A stretch of DNA of 56,682 bases from Rhodospirillaceae bacterium UBA4468 (GCA_002389385.1 DGOK01000087.1:1-56682); one strand, 5' to 3'. Positions 17,946 through 26,925 are shown, numbered from the stretch's first letter. Notes: generated from the letters alone by a model not told the origin. A program made the numbers and translations.

Positions 17946-18965
17946 ATGTCTGCATTGCTTGCAAACGCATTAACAATGGGCGAGCCCTCCGGCATTGGCG
18001 CTGAGATAACCTTAAAAACATGGCGTGATCACCGTTCTGACGTTTCCCCATTCTTTATCATTGATAATCCCGATCGACTTCGCCAGATCGCGAATACTTT
18101 TGAGATTGATGTTCCAATTGTAGAAATCGACGATCCAAAACGTGCGTCACAAGAATTCCATGACGCTTTACCGGTTATCCCTCTCCAAAATGATGTCCAT
18201 GCAACACTTGGCGAACCCGATGCAATAAATTCTAAGGCGGTATTAGAATCTATTGAACGTTGTGTTGAGTATACATTAGCAGGGCAAGCAGCCGCCGTTG
18301 TCACCAACCCGATCCAGAAAGAAACGTTGTATAAGTCCGGCTTTAATTTTCCTGGGCATACAGAGTTTCTTGCAGAGCTTGTTGAGGGTAACCCCAACCC
18401 CGTGATGATGCTGGCCTCACCGATGCTCCGTGTTGTTCCTGTGACGGTTCACATGTCACTGCGCCACGCGTTAGATACATTAACGACCGAATTGATTATT
18501 GAGCATGGGAAAATCGTGATTGATGCGCTTCGGAATGATTTTGGTATCGATACACCCCGCCTTACTGTTGCCGGTCTTAACCCGCATGCCGGTGAAGCTG
18601 GTGCGCTGGGCGATGAAGATGCCAATGTTGTTTTGCCTGCAATATCTATTTTACAAGCCTACGGCGCCCATGTGTATGGTCCAGTCCCACCTGATGCGTT
18701 ATTCACAGAACGCGCGCGGATGGGGTATGACGCGGCGCTTTGCATGTACCATGACCAAGCCTTAATCCCGATAAAAGCCCTCGATGTGGACCGCGCCGTC
18801 AACACGACACTCGGGTTACCCATCGTCCGTACGTCACCAGATCACGGCACTGCGATTGATATCGCCGCTAAAGGTATCGCTCAACCATCTAGCCTTATTG
18901 CCTCAATGAAAATGGCCAGCGAAATTGCTCAACATAGAGCCAACAGATTAGGAAGCATATCTTGA
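17946..18965 (+). CDS. pdxA: 4-hydroxythreonine-4-phosphate dehydrogenase PdxA
   Basis: A 339-residue NAD-dependent enzyme of pyridoxal phosphate synthesis, oxidising 4-phosphohydroxy-L-threonine. It has the N-terminal TMGEPSGIGAEI motif, and the metal-binding histidines lie in FPGHTEFL, NPHAGEAG and MYHDQALIP. The segment RTSPDHGTAIDIA is near the C-terminus. ATG at 17946 is used because GGAG at 17933-17936 precedes it; the TTG at 17931 overlaps that site. It overlaps rsmA by 4 bp. Confidence 0.95.
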   Translation: MSALLANALTMGEPSGIGAEITLKTWRDHRSDVSPFFIIDNPDRLRQIANTFEIDVPIVEIDDPKRASQEFHDALPVIPLQNDVHATLGEPDAINSKAVLESIERCVEYTLAGQAAAVVTNPIQKETLYKSGFNFPGHTEFLAELVEGNPNPVMMLASPMLRVVPVTVHMSLRHALDTLTTELIIEHGKIVIDALRNDFGIDTPRLTVAGLNPHAGEAGALGDEDANVVLPAISILQAYGAHVYGPVPPDALFTERARMGYDAALCMYHDQALIPIKALDVDRAVNTTLGLPIVRTSPDHGTAIDIAAKGIAQPSSLIASMKMASEIAQHRANRLGSIS

Positions 18966-19774
18966 GTGACGCGCCAAAATTACCACCACTTCGCGATATC
19001 ATTAAAACTTATGGGCTCGGTGCGAAGAAATCACTCGGTCAGCATTTCTTGCTCGACGCCAATTTAACGGATCGAATTGCCCGATCTGCAGGCTCTCTAG
19101 AAGGTAAGCGTGTTATCGAAATTGGCCCAGGCCCAGGGGGCCTAACACGGTCTATTTTGGCAAATGAGCCAGAGGCTCTTTATGCTATCGAGCGGGACCG
19201 ACGATGCATCGAAGCCTTGGGCGAACTGCAATCAGCTTACCCATCAAAGCTTCATATCGTTGATGCCGACGCATTAAAGGTCGAGCTAAGTAGCGTCGCA
19301 GATGCGCCATATGTGATCATGTCGAATTTACCGTACAACATTGGCACGGCACTCCTCATCAAATGGCTCGCCAATCTTCAAGATATCGATCGCATGGTAT
19401 TGATGTTTCAAAAGGAAGTTGCCGAGCGTATTTCAGCCGCCCCTGGTATACCTGGATATGGGCGCTTAGCCATCATTACCCAGTGGCTTTGTGAAGCTCG
19501 TTTCCTTTTCAATGTAGATGCCCGTGCGTTCACACCACCACCTAAAGTCATGTCAGCAGTCGTTGAGATCATCCCGCGTGAGAAGCCCCTCGCCGAAGCC
19601 GAGTTCGGGAAACTCGAAGCTGTGACACGCGCCGCATTTGGACAACGGCGCAAAATGCTTCGGAGTTCTCTAAAATCTTTGAATATCAATCCAGCGGATG
19701 TTGGCATTGACCCAAAAAAACGCGCTGAGCAGCTAACGGTTGAAGAATTCTGTGCCTTGGCGCGATTAATTTAA
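18962..19774 (+). CDS. rsmA: 16S rRNA dimethyladenosine transferase RsmA (KsgA)
   Basis: A 270-residue SAM-dependent methyltransferase that dimethylates two adenines near the 3' end of 16S rRNA. Motifs are KKSLGQHFLLD, VIEIGPGPGGLT (SAM loop), YAIERD, and the catalytic NLPYNIGT. The C-terminal AAFGQRRKMLRSSLK is typical. It uses a TTG start inside the pdxA stop region (TTGA overlap). It ends 1 bp from the end of the convergent gmk gene. Confidence 0.95.
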   Translation: MSDAPKLPPLRDIIKTYGLGAKKSLGQHFLLDANLTDRIARSAGSLEGKRVIEIGPGPGGLTRSILANEPEALYAIERDRRCIEALGELQSAYPSKLHIVDADALKVELSSVADAPYVIMSNLPYNIGTALLIKWLANLQDIDRMVLMFQKEVAERISAAPGIPGYGRLAIITQWLCEARFLFNVDARAFTPPPKVMSAVVEIIPREKPLAEAEFGKLEAVTRAAFGQRRKMLRSSLKSLNINPADVGIDPKKRAEQLTVEEFCALARLI

Positions 19775-19775
19775 C

Positions 19776-20429
19776 CTACTGCCCGACGCCCATACCACGA
19801 AGCCATTCTGACATTCCTACCCGGCGCATGAGCTTAAGTCTCTCAGCAGATAAAATTGCTTCGGTTTCGCGAACGCTATGCTCAATAGCTTCATTGATAA
19901 TGATGTAATCGTATTCGGCCCAATGGCTCATCTCAGAGGTCGCTTTGGCCATACGTTTTTTTACCACATCCTCAGGGTCTTGCCCCCGCGTATATAAACG
20001 ACGCTCCAACTCTTCAACAGATGGCGGCAATATAAAAATACTCACAAGATCGTCACGGGCGTTTTGGCGTAATTGCTGGGTGCCCTGCCAATCGACATCA
20101 AACAGAACATCTTTCCCCTGCTCTAATGCTTTAACGACTGGTGGGCGGGGTGTCCCATAGTAGTTATCGAACACTTGAGCATGCTCAAGGAAATCACCAT
20201 CTGCGACCATGTCCTCAAACTTTGCGTTGTCGATAAAGTAATAGTCTTTGCCCTCAACTTCCCCCGGACGCATCGGCCGTGTTGTCGCAGATACTGACAT
20301 CGTCAGATCAGGGTGCTTTTCAAGAAGCGCACGTGAAATCGTCGACTTGCCTGCACCCGACGGTGATGACAGCACAAGCATCAGGCCACGCCTTGTGACG
20401 TTTATCTTTGGGACTGTTTGATCATTCAA
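19776..20429 (-). CDS. gmk: Guanylate kinase
   Basis: A 217-residue enzyme that phosphorylates GMP to GDP. It has the P-loop SSPSGAGKST (about residues 21-30), the GMP-binding TTRPMRPGEVEGKDYYF, and DVDWQGTQQLR. The only in-frame start is TTG at 20429-20427, which lies inside the 22-bp island end repeat at 20424-20445; that repeat also supplies the AGG of its ribosome site. In related genomes gmk follows yicC directly. Here 12 kb of island DNA lies between them, so gmk must use a promoter in the island end. Confidence 0.95.
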   Translation of the reverse strand: MNDQTVPKINVTRRGLMLVLSSPSGAGKSTISRALLEKHPDLTMSVSATTRPMRPGEVEGKDYYFIDNAKFEDMVADGDFLEHAQVFDNYYGTPRPPVVKALEQGKDVLFDVDWQGTQQLRQNARDDLVSIFILPPSVEELERRLYTRGQDPEDVVKKRMAKATSEMSHWAEYDYIIINEAIEHSVRETEAILSAERLKLMRRVGMSEWLRGMGVGQ

Positions 20430-20445
20430 TGTTTTGGACCTGTTC
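20424..20445. repeat. Attachment site, gmk side
   Basis: ATTCAATGTTT then TGGACCTGTTC. It matches 32379-32400 at 20 of 22 positions. Read on the minus strand it supplies the AGGTCC ribosome-site remnant and the TTG start of gmk. Confidence 0.85.
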
Positions 20446-20449
20446 CCAA

Positions 20450-20477
20450 ATAATAAATATTAGTCATTTGTTTTCAA
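20450..20477 (-). promoter_or_regulatory. Candidate outward promoter driving gmk
   Basis: On the minus strand TTGAAA (20477-20472) is followed after 16 bp by TATTAT (20455-20450). Each hexamer matches the sigma70 consensus at 5 of 6 positions. Transcription would begin near 20443, about 14 bp before the gmk start. It lies in island DNA just outside the attachment repeat and points out of the island. Confidence 0.6.
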
Positions 20478-20501
20478 CAAGTTATAATTACTCCCACATA
20501 T

Positions 20502-20521
20502 TAGCTACATATATAGCTACA
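20502..20521. repeat. Two TAGCTACA repeats, left island end
   Basis: TAGCTACA occurs at 20502-20509 and 20514-20521, 12 bp apart. Two more copies lie near the other end (32226-32233 and 32248-32255). Paired short repeats beside both attachment sites are what Arm-type integrase binding sites look like. Confidence 0.6.
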
Positions 20522-20747
20522 CAAAATTTGGAAGCTATTAATATGATAGCCGCTGACCAGGCTATTTTACTATCATCCTCACCTACACCAACAAAAAATA
20601 TTAAGAGTTAACCCACATAGCGCGTTGACTGCAATACTTTCGGGGAAAGCTTTACCCAATTAACGTCGAGACCGGCGACAAAGCCTCCATTATTTAAGTA
20701 TCGCTAATAGTAAAATGTGCGTTGCAGCTAAAATTAATCCATACAAT

Positions 20748-21015
20748 CTAGAACAGACACCGTTCCCGTTCATACCGAACCCAAAGATCTTCCCACTTGT
20801 TTCTTTCAGATGCATCAATTCTCTTCGCATCGTGGAACCGTTTAAGTTTATCGGTGGTAAATGTAACCTTGCCATTCCTTGGTGGCTTCAAGTCAATAAC
20901 CACATTTATTGATTCCGGTGATTTCATCTGCTGTGAAGATCCCTTCCATTATGGTTCCATCGAAGGGATATAGGGCTTTATTCAGGCATTGCTGCCTTAG
21001 TTCGTCTAGGTTCAT
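20748..21015 (-). pseudogene. Small island gene with a frameshift, function unknown
   Basis: A minus-strand ATG at 21015 has a perfect ribosome site (GGAGGATATA before it) and reads MNLDELRQQCLNKALYPFDG... FTADE. After about residue 30 the frame stops, but with one base skipped it continues SPESINVVIDLKPPRNGKV... FHDAKRIDASERNKWEDL... YERERCLF to a TAG at 20750-20748. The total of about 88 residues is charged and helical at its end. I do not recognise the family. Either a one-base insertion inactivated it or the sequence has an error there. Confidence 0.5.
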
Positions 21016-21735
21016 TATATCCTCCGAATCTTCCACTGTGAAAAGTCATGGTTGTCAAATAGATGGTGAATGGCAAAACCCATTTGGCCTTCTGCCATCC
21101 GGCGAGGATGGGGTTAGCAACGGAAAGAACGTTCTCGTGGATTCAGACAAGATTTATCCGTCCTATGAGCCACGCACAGCACCGTAGGGGCGAGCATGGC
21201 GACTATGTTGATACAAGTGAGGTTATCACGGAACGTTCTTGTAGGCGCGAGGGGCAAAGCCCCTTAGCCTTCTGAGTGCTAGCTTGCTCAAGGTTGTGAT
21301 GCTTATATGCGACCATTTTGCCAATCGTCTCTGTGTGGCCGTTTTGAGTCCTCTGGGAGTCATTATGGATATCGCGGTGTGCTGGTAGGTTTTGTAGCTA
21401 ATGATTCTGTATGACACTCTGAGGCTGCCACAGGAGGCATGTGCTTATTGGTGTTAACCAAGTGCCGTTAGGTATTGACCTGTGTATTATGTGTAAAGAC
21501 ACCCATGAGGGTTGACCGGGGGGGGAGGTCTTAAATTTACAGGTTCATCCATTAAGTACTGCACCCGTAAGTAATTAATTAAACTCTATCACGGGCGATA
21601 TTCCGCTAAGCACTATAATCAAAGAAGTTCAGGGTGGCAGCAGCTTTGTGCTGCATAAACCACCCTATATATCGGCAAACTGAGACGAGTTGGCATTCGT
21701 CTGAAAGCACCGTTCCGGTAGTTTAAAGCTGGAAA
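21016..21735. other. Gene-poor stretch of the island
   Basis: No convincing gene is seen on either strand. It contains a hairpin GGTGG, CAGCAGC, TTTGT, GCTGC, ATAAA, CCACC at about 21633-21664, a run of eight G at 21518-21525, and AGGGGC/GCCCCT near 21252-21266. GAACGTTCT occurs twice, near 21129 and 21233. Short frames in it have no ribosome site and look like remnants. Confidence 0.5.
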
Positions 21736-22791
21736 TCATTTTATGTTAGAGAGTTTATCGTACAGATATTGACCGATTTTTTTAGTGCCACTCGGAGTGT
21801 TATGAATGCGATCGTAAAAGTCGCCATCATCAAATTCAACTTCGCGGGCTAAGTCTATGCAACGCCCCCCAACTTTACGGCAGACGTCCATTGTCACGTC
21901 GTTAAACTGCGAGATTGTCCTATAGCCATGAGTAAAAAGATCGCCATCTTTCGTAAGAGGGACCCAAATCCAATTATCCCGCACCCTATATTCTGCGGTT
22001 GGTTGATTAACCAAAATGGGTTTTGCCCCAAAGTCGCGTATGCGTTGAACAAGCCCCTCGAGCCTTTCTCTGTAAGATATAAGGGCTTTCTCAAGATTTG
22101 AGTCTTTCTCAACTTTAATGGAGGAGGGTTGCCAACGCACCCACTGAGAGTTGTCGAACGGTGAGCCGCCACCATGAACCAAATCCATATCATGAGCCGT
22201 AATAATGCCGCGGACGGTCCGAAAAAGATTATATATGGCACTCTTATTACTAACCCAGTTTCTTATTCGGCGAGAAAAATCTGTCGCCACCATTGAGTCA
22301 TACTGAGCGGCTCCATGAACTGCGACATCGTTAATCCCTACGTATGCAAGTATGTAGTCCGCACTAAGATTACGAATATTTGGAAACCATTCATCAAAAA
22401 TTTTTATATGGCCTCGTGTGGACTGACCATCAACTGCCGCATTAACAATCGTAATGTAGTGCCCAGATGTTTTAAAACCTCGTCTAAGTTCAGCTAACCA
22501 AGTTTGGTTGTCATCAATATAAATTTGATTGGTCGTACTTCCCCCAATAGCGAGAATATCTATCATAGACGCATCTTCATATGGGCCACGAAGACCATTT
22601 TTATCCCGACTAAATTGAGTTCTACCACCGTCTGCATAAAGGCCTGTGGTGTCAAAATTTCGGGAGACGTTTCGGGGTATGTTCAACATGCCGTAGTCGC
22701 TGCCCCATATCCAGTTACCAAAAACAAGCTCGGCAATCACGATAAGGAATAAAAATACCGCTACATTGGTCAAAATCACTTTTCGAATCAT
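21736..22791 (-). CDS. Membrane-anchored SGNH/GDSL-family hydrolase 1
   Basis: A 351-residue protein with one N-terminal membrane segment (VILTNVAVFLFLIVIAELVF) and an external SGNH fold. Block I is ILAIGGSTTNQ with Ser in place of the classical GDS. Block III is YVGINDVAVHG, and block V is FYDRIHNTPSGTKKIG with the Asp-x-x-His pair. Such proteins often add or remove acyl groups on surface polysaccharides or cell-wall sugars. Codon usage is visibly AT-rich compared with the carbamoyltransferase gene upstream, so the two may have different origins. It is the last gene of the cassette; the gap to the upstream gene is 63 bp. Confidence 0.8.
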   Translation of the reverse strand: MIRKVILTNVAVFLFLIVIAELVFGNWIWGSDYGMLNIPRNVSRNFDTTGLYADGGRTQFSRDKNGLRGPYEDASMIDILAIGGSTTNQIYIDDNQTWLAELRRGFKTSGHYITIVNAAVDGQSTRGHIKIFDEWFPNIRNLSADYILAYVGINDVAVHGAAQYDSMVATDFSRRIRNWVSNKSAIYNLFRTVRGIITAHDMDLVHGGGSPFDNSQWVRWQPSSIKVEKDSNLEKALISYRERLEGLVQRIRDFGAKPILVNQPTAEYRVRDNWIWVPLTKDGDLFTHGYRTISQFNDVTMDVCRKVGGRCIDLAREVEFDDGDFYDRIHNTPSGTKKIGQYLYDKLSNIK

Positions 22792-22854
22792 ATTCTAACC
22801 ATTTCTCGATGTTTAATATTACTGAGTTTAAATGAAGCTGATTTTTCGTTCGTA

Positions 22855-24690
22855 TCAATCCAAGTCGAAGGCGTTTTTGTAATCGAGCTTCAGCGCTGGG
22901 TCTTGATCTTCTTTTTTCATGAAGCAGTTGCCGATCACGAGCACTTCGATGTCTGAGCCCATGAAGCAGCGGAACGCGTCTTCGGGGGTGCAGACAATCG
23001 GCTCTCCGCGCACGTTGAAGCTCGTGTTCACAACAACAGGGCAGCCGGTGCGCTCTTTAAACGCTTTGATCAGCGCGTGATAGCGTGGGTTTGTCTCGGC
23101 GTGCACGGTTTGGATGCGGGCTGAATAATCCACGTGGGTGACGGCTGGAATATCAGAGCGCGGCACGTTTAGTTTTTCGATACCGAACAGCTTTTGCTCG
23201 TCCTCGGTCATCGCAAGGCGGCGCTTTTCAACGACGGGGGCCACCATCAGCATGTAAGGACTGTCGGACGCAATTTCGAACCAGTCAGAAATGTCCTCGC
23301 GTAAAACCGAAGGGGCGAAGGGGCGGAAGCTTTCGCGGTATTTAACCCGCAGGTTCAGCGTTTTCTGCATCGTCGCAGATCGTGGGTCACCCAAGATCGA
23401 CCGCCCACCCAACGCGCGCGGACCAAATTCCATGCGCCCTTGGAACCAGCCAACAGCTTTTTCATCGGCCAAGGCATCGGCTGTTTGAGCGACAGCATCG
23501 TCTTCGCTGAGCACGTCGAATCTTGCCCCCGAGGCTTTCAAGCGGCTTTCAATATCATCTTGTGCATACTCAGGCCCAAGGTACGAGCCCTTCATCGCAT
23601 CCATCGTCTTGCCGACGGTACGCGGCTGTTCTTTATATAGATGATACGCGTTCAATGCCGCACCAAGTGCGCCACCAGCATCACCCGCTGCGGGCTGCAC
23701 CCAGAAATTTTCAAACGCACCGTCGCGCAACACTTTGCCGTTGGCGACACAGTTCAATGCAACGCCGCCCGCCAAACAAAGATTTTTGATGCCATATTCT
23801 TTGGCTAAAGCGCGGGTTAGGCGCAGCACAATTTCTTCGGTCGCGGCTTGCACCGACGCGGCCAAATCCATGTGCTTTTGTTCCAGCGGCTCACCTTCTT
23901 TGCGTGGCGGCCCGCCGAAAACTGCATCGAACTTGGCGTTAGTCATGGTCAGGCCAGTGCAATAGTTGAAGTACGTCTGATCCAAGCGGAACGAGCCGTC
24001 TTCTTTAACATCCATCAGGGTGCCCAGGATTTTATCTTTATAGATCGGCTCACCATACGGAGCTAGGCCCATGACTTTGTATTCGCCAGAATTGACCTTG
24101 AATCCGGTGTAATAGGTAAACGCCGAATACAGCAGACCCAATGAATGCGGAAAATGAATTTCCTTATGCATTTTAAGATCGCGACCCTGGCCAATGGCAA
24201 CCGACGTTGTGGCCCATTCGCCGACGCCGTCCATGGTCAGCACCACGGCTTCTTCAAAGGGTGACGGAAAAAATGCAGATGCGGCGTGGCTTTGATGATG
24301 CTCGGAAAACAGCAGTTTATTCTGCCAATCAAAATCCGGATCAAATTCTTTGAAGCGTTTGCGCAGCAGGTCCTTTTGGAACAGCTTTTCTTTGAGCCAT
24401 ACCGGGATCGCCATCTTGAACGAGCGAAAGCCAATTGGGGCAAACGAAAGATATGTTTCCAGCAAGCGCTCAAATTTTAAAAACGGCTTGTCGTAAAACG
24501 CCACGTAATCGACATCAGCCAAAGTGATCCCAGCGTCATCTAAGCAAAACTGGATTGCGTTCTCGGGAAACTGTTCGTCGTGCTTTTTGCGGGTGAAGCG
24601 TTCTTCTTGGGCTGCATTAATGACAACCCCATCTTCGATCAACGCGGCGGCGCTGTCGTGGTAAAATGCGGAAAGGCCAAGAATGCGCAA
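22855..24690 (-). CDS. NodU/CmcH-family carbamoyltransferase
   Basis: A 611-residue cytoplasmic enzyme of the NodU/CmcH/TobZ family, which moves a carbamoyl group from carbamoyl phosphate through carbamoyl-adenylate to a hydroxyl of a sugar or antibiotic. The N-terminal Kae1-like domain has ILGLSAFYHDSAAAL, the metal-binding SEHHQSHAASAFF, DGVGEW and LAGGVALNCVANGKV. The C-terminal YrdC-like domain (from about residue 395) has GPRALGGRSILGDPR, KYRESFRPFAPSVL and VNTSFNVRGEPIV. Length is normal. The start is TTG at 24690, 18 bp after the DUF5989 gene. In a surface-polysaccharide context it probably carbamoylates a sugar. A truncated second copy of its 3' end lies at 26855-26925. Confidence 0.93.
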   Translation of the reverse strand: MRILGLSAFYHDSAAALIEDGVVINAAQEERFTRKKHDEQFPENAIQFCLDDAGITLADVDYVAFYDKPFLKFERLLETYLSFAPIGFRSFKMAIPVWLKEKLFQKDLLRKRFKEFDPDFDWQNKLLFSEHHQSHAASAFFPSPFEEAVVLTMDGVGEWATTSVAIGQGRDLKMHKEIHFPHSLGLLYSAFTYYTGFKVNSGEYKVMGLAPYGEPIYKDKILGTLMDVKEDGSFRLDQTYFNYCTGLTMTNAKFDAVFGGPPRKEGEPLEQKHMDLAASVQAATEEIVLRLTRALAKEYGIKNLCLAGGVALNCVANGKVLRDGAFENFWVQPAAGDAGGALGAALNAYHLYKEQPRTVGKTMDAMKGSYLGPEYAQDDIESRLKASGARFDVLSEDDAVAQTADALADEKAVGWFQGRMEFGPRALGGRSILGDPRSATMQKTLNLRVKYRESFRPFAPSVLREDISDWFEIASDSPYMLMVAPVVEKRRLAMTEDEQKLFGIEKLNVPRSDIPAVTHVDYSARIQTVHAETNPRYHALIKAFKERTGCPVVVNTSFNVRGEPIVCTPEDAFRCFMGSDIEVLVIGNCFMKKEDQDPALKLDYKNAFDLD

Positions 24691-24708
24691 CGCTTGCCGA
24701 CTTTCAGA

Positions 24709-24858
24709 TCAGAAGATGGTATAGATAAACGGTGCCACGGCAGAACCTTGGCTGAGCACAACCAACCCGCCAAAGACGGCCATCATAATGAAAATAGGTA
24801 ACAGCCAGAATTTTTTTCGGGCTCTCAAAAACTGCCAAAGTTCGATTAGAAATGCCAT
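24709..24858 (-). CDS. DUF5989-type single-span mini-protein
   Basis: A 49-residue protein: a short amphipathic start (MAFLIELWQFLRARKKFWLL), then one membrane span (PIFIMMAVFGGLVVL) and a short tail ending APFIYTIF. This is the DUF5989 family, which is repeatedly found between carbamoyltransferase and SxtJ genes. It lies 9 bp after the SxtJ gene and 18 bp before the carbamoyltransferase, so all three form one operon. Its role is unknown; a membrane tether for the transferase would fit. Confidence 0.8.
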   Translation of the reverse strand: MAFLIELWQFLRARKKFWLLPIFIMMAVFGGLVVLSQGSAVAPFIYTIF

Positions 24859-24867
24859 AATGCGCCC

Positions 24868-25284
24868 TTAAAACTGATTTTTCATGGATTGCGGTTCAGG
24901 ACCGTGCGGCGCACGCTCGATCCAATACGTCTCGAGTGCGGGGTCAGGCTTTCGGGCTAACGGATCTTTGCCCATTAACCGCATCACCAAGCCCATGGGA
25001 ACGACCGTAAAATAAAACAGCATACCCATCGTCAACGGGTTCATCACTTTATACAGCAACATACCAAACTTAAACCAAACGATATTAAGCGGACGGAGTG
25101 CGATTGGCAGAAAATAACCAGCACCCAAAAATACAGCGGCAACGACCAACGCCCACCAGCGCGGCGTCATCCCGTCCAACAACGGCCATGCCGCAACGAG
25201 AGCAGAAACAACAGCAAATACGACACCGAAAGCCTTTTCGGTACCAGCTTGAATGTCATCGTTTCGGGTAAAATTCTCGTGCAT
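24868..25284 (-). CDS. SxtJ-family membrane protein
   Basis: A 138-residue protein with three or four hydrophobic segments (AFGVVFAVVSALVAAWPL, WWALVVAAVFLGAGYFLP, LTMGMLFYFTVVPMGLVM). The C-terminal tail holds RKPDPALETYWIERA, the hallmark of the SxtJ family. SxtJ genes accompany NodU-like carbamoyltransferases, first noted in saxitoxin clusters; the biochemical function is not known. It is the first gene of the SxtJ-DUF5989-carbamoyltransferase operon. Confidence 0.85.
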   Translation of the reverse strand: MHENFTRNDDIQAGTEKAFGVVFAVVSALVAAWPLLDGMTPRWWALVVAAVFLGAGYFLPIALRPLNIVWFKFGMLLYKVMNPLTMGMLFYFTVVPMGLVMRLMGKDPLARKPDPALETYWIERAPHGPEPQSMKNQF

Positions 25285-25625
25285 TTCGGTTTTTTACTGC
25301 TTCCGGGATAGTCGGTTAAATGATTCATAATAAGGACAGAAAAGGCATCTTAACACTAGAACATCTTACCCGCCATGGATATTAGCTTGCCCCCCAGGAT
25401 TCTCAAAATGGACTTAGGAGCGCCATAAGCAGCCGTCAGATGTCCTTGGGCAGCCAAAATGGTCAATGGACTCTCACGAGTCAATTTGGGACTCTGAGGG
25501 CATATGTACTTATCGACATCATAACGGCCAACTGGATGGATCTAAAAAAGTGACAAATGGGCCAGACACCCCACTATCTCAGCCTAGAAGCTTACCTGAA
25601 TCAATTAAACCGCATGTCGTTTTTT
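25285..25625. repeat. Upstream region, repeat copy A
   Basis: No gene is seen. Three blocks recur in the same order at 26926-27295: AGGCATCTTAACA (25343-25376 with 26926-26959), CCAGGATTC, CAAAATGG (25394-25411 with 27181-27198), and ACGAGTCAATTTGGG, CTCTGAGG, CATATGTA (25476-25508 with 27263-27295). This region probably holds the promoter of the SxtJ operon; no clear promoter pair was picked out. Confidence 0.65.
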
Positions 25626-26738
25626 TCAGTCTCTCAGCCACCCTAACTCATGCATTTTTTTAGCGAGAGCGTTACCTGCAACTTGCTGCCCTTTTTGATT
25701 AAAATGGATATCTTTAGCAATAAATAAGCTTTCGCTTATTGCGGCACGACGGAGAGCTGGAAGCAGATCAAGGGTCGGCACACCCGACGAACTCAGTTTA
25801 CTTAAAAAATTTTGTAGCCCTACTGGGTAGGCGATTTCAAGTCCAAAAACATCATAAGTAAGCTGAATAAAATATTGCTGCGCTCTGTGAGAGACCCAAG
25901 GAGCAACGGGTATCACGACAAATAAACATTTAATGTCAGTTTGCTCACATTGTTGGTTTAATATAATGATCTCATCCGCTAATGCATTGTAATTTTCCGC
26001 TATCGGTGTTCCTTTCGGTTCCGCGAGACTACGGTATAAGCTTGGATCCACTAAAGCTATTGCGACATCCCAAGGGTTGATTGCATCAGACTTTGCAAGT
26101 TTGACCATCTCTTTAGGAATACGTGCTTCTGCCATAGCTACTTCAGTTGGCGACATGTTTTTGGTCAGATAAGCTTTTGTATTCTCATAAAAATTTGACC
26201 TGGCCCAAGGGAGATATATTTTTGCCAGTCGAAACGTAGCATTTAAAATTAAAGATTTTTTCAACCATGCACGCAGATTTAACTCGCTATTAGTGGTTGG
26301 GATCGTGCAGTCGATATTTTTAATTGGTCTCTGAAATCCTTTTACATCGTTGCCGATATAGATACCAAATACAGCTATGTCGGGTTTTCGTTGAGTAGTT
26401 GCTGCACAAAAAACACTTTGATATCTATCGACGTCGGTGCCGGCTTCACTAAGATTAAAGGCATTAATTTTTCTAGTTTCCAAGTTTATTTGGGCTTCAG
26501 CGTACCGAATATAATTTCCACCTGATTGATCTTGAAATTCAGTAAATGAGTCTCCGAGTGCAAGTAATGTGAGATCATTTGGCTCAGCTGGGGCCTTGAA
26601 ATAATCTTCCATCCTCTCAGACAAAGAGGGAACAAGCTGCCATCCTAGTCGTTCACTAGCAGGCAGGTACCGATATGCCGTCTCCATAATTATGAAGCCC
26701 AGAATACAAGAGACGATAAGTGTTAAAATATTCACCAA
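25626..26738 (-). CDS. Membrane-anchored SGNH/GDSL-family hydrolase 2
   Basis: A 370-residue protein with an N-terminal membrane segment (ILTLIVSCILGFIIMETAY) and an external SGNH domain. Block I is LLALGDSFTEF with the catalytic serine, block III is YIGNDVKGF, and block V is AKDIHFNQKGQQVAGNAL with Asp-x-His. It is only distantly like hydrolase 1, so it is not a recent copy. Possible starts are TTG 26738 and GTG 26735; neither has a clear ribosome site. The gene is followed (on its upstream side) by a carbamoyltransferase fragment, which suggests it once had its own operon of the same type. Substrate unknown. Confidence 0.8.
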   Translation of the reverse strand: MVNILTLIVSCILGFIIMETAYRYLPASERLGWQLVPSLSERMEDYFKAPAEPNDLTLLALGDSFTEFQDQSGGNYIRYAEAQINLETRKINAFNLSEAGTDVDRYQSVFCAATTQRKPDIAVFGIYIGNDVKGFQRPIKNIDCTIPTTNSELNLRAWLKKSLILNATFRLAKIYLPWARSNFYENTKAYLTKNMSPTEVAMAEARIPKEMVKLAKSDAINPWDVAIALVDPSLYRSLAEPKGTPIAENYNALADEIIILNQQCEQTDIKCLFVVIPVAPWVSHRAQQYFIQLTYDVFGLEIAYPVGLQNFLSKLSSSGVPTLDLLPALRRAAISESLFIAKDIHFNQKGQQVAGNALAKKMHELGWLRD

Positions 26739-26854
26739 AAGATACCGAACCTAGCTGATCGGCTTGATATAAATAAAGAGATTATTTTTTTTGTTGTGCA
26801 CCCGCATGAAAATAACGGCGCTGATATAAATAAATTCAAAGTATTCATAGGCGT

Positions 26855-26925
26855 CAATCCAATTTTAGCGCTTGGTCTTGCCCTTCTTTTTTCATGAAGC
26901 AATTGCCGATCACGAGCACTTCGAT
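26855..26925 (-). pseudogene. 3' fragment of a second carbamoyltransferase gene
   Basis: This short stretch is nearly identical to the end of the intact carbamoyltransferase gene (22855-22950). It shares TTTTTTCATGAAGCA, TTGCCGATCACGAGCAC and TTCGAT, equal to the protein segment IEVLVIGNCFMKK. The match breaks off sharply at 26925, where upstream-region sequence equal to 25343 begins. Confidence 0.8.

Noticed and set aside
21226..21417. A basic 63-codon minus-strand frame
   Set aside because: No ribosome site, very Arg/Thr-rich, overlaps hairpins; judged a chance frame.
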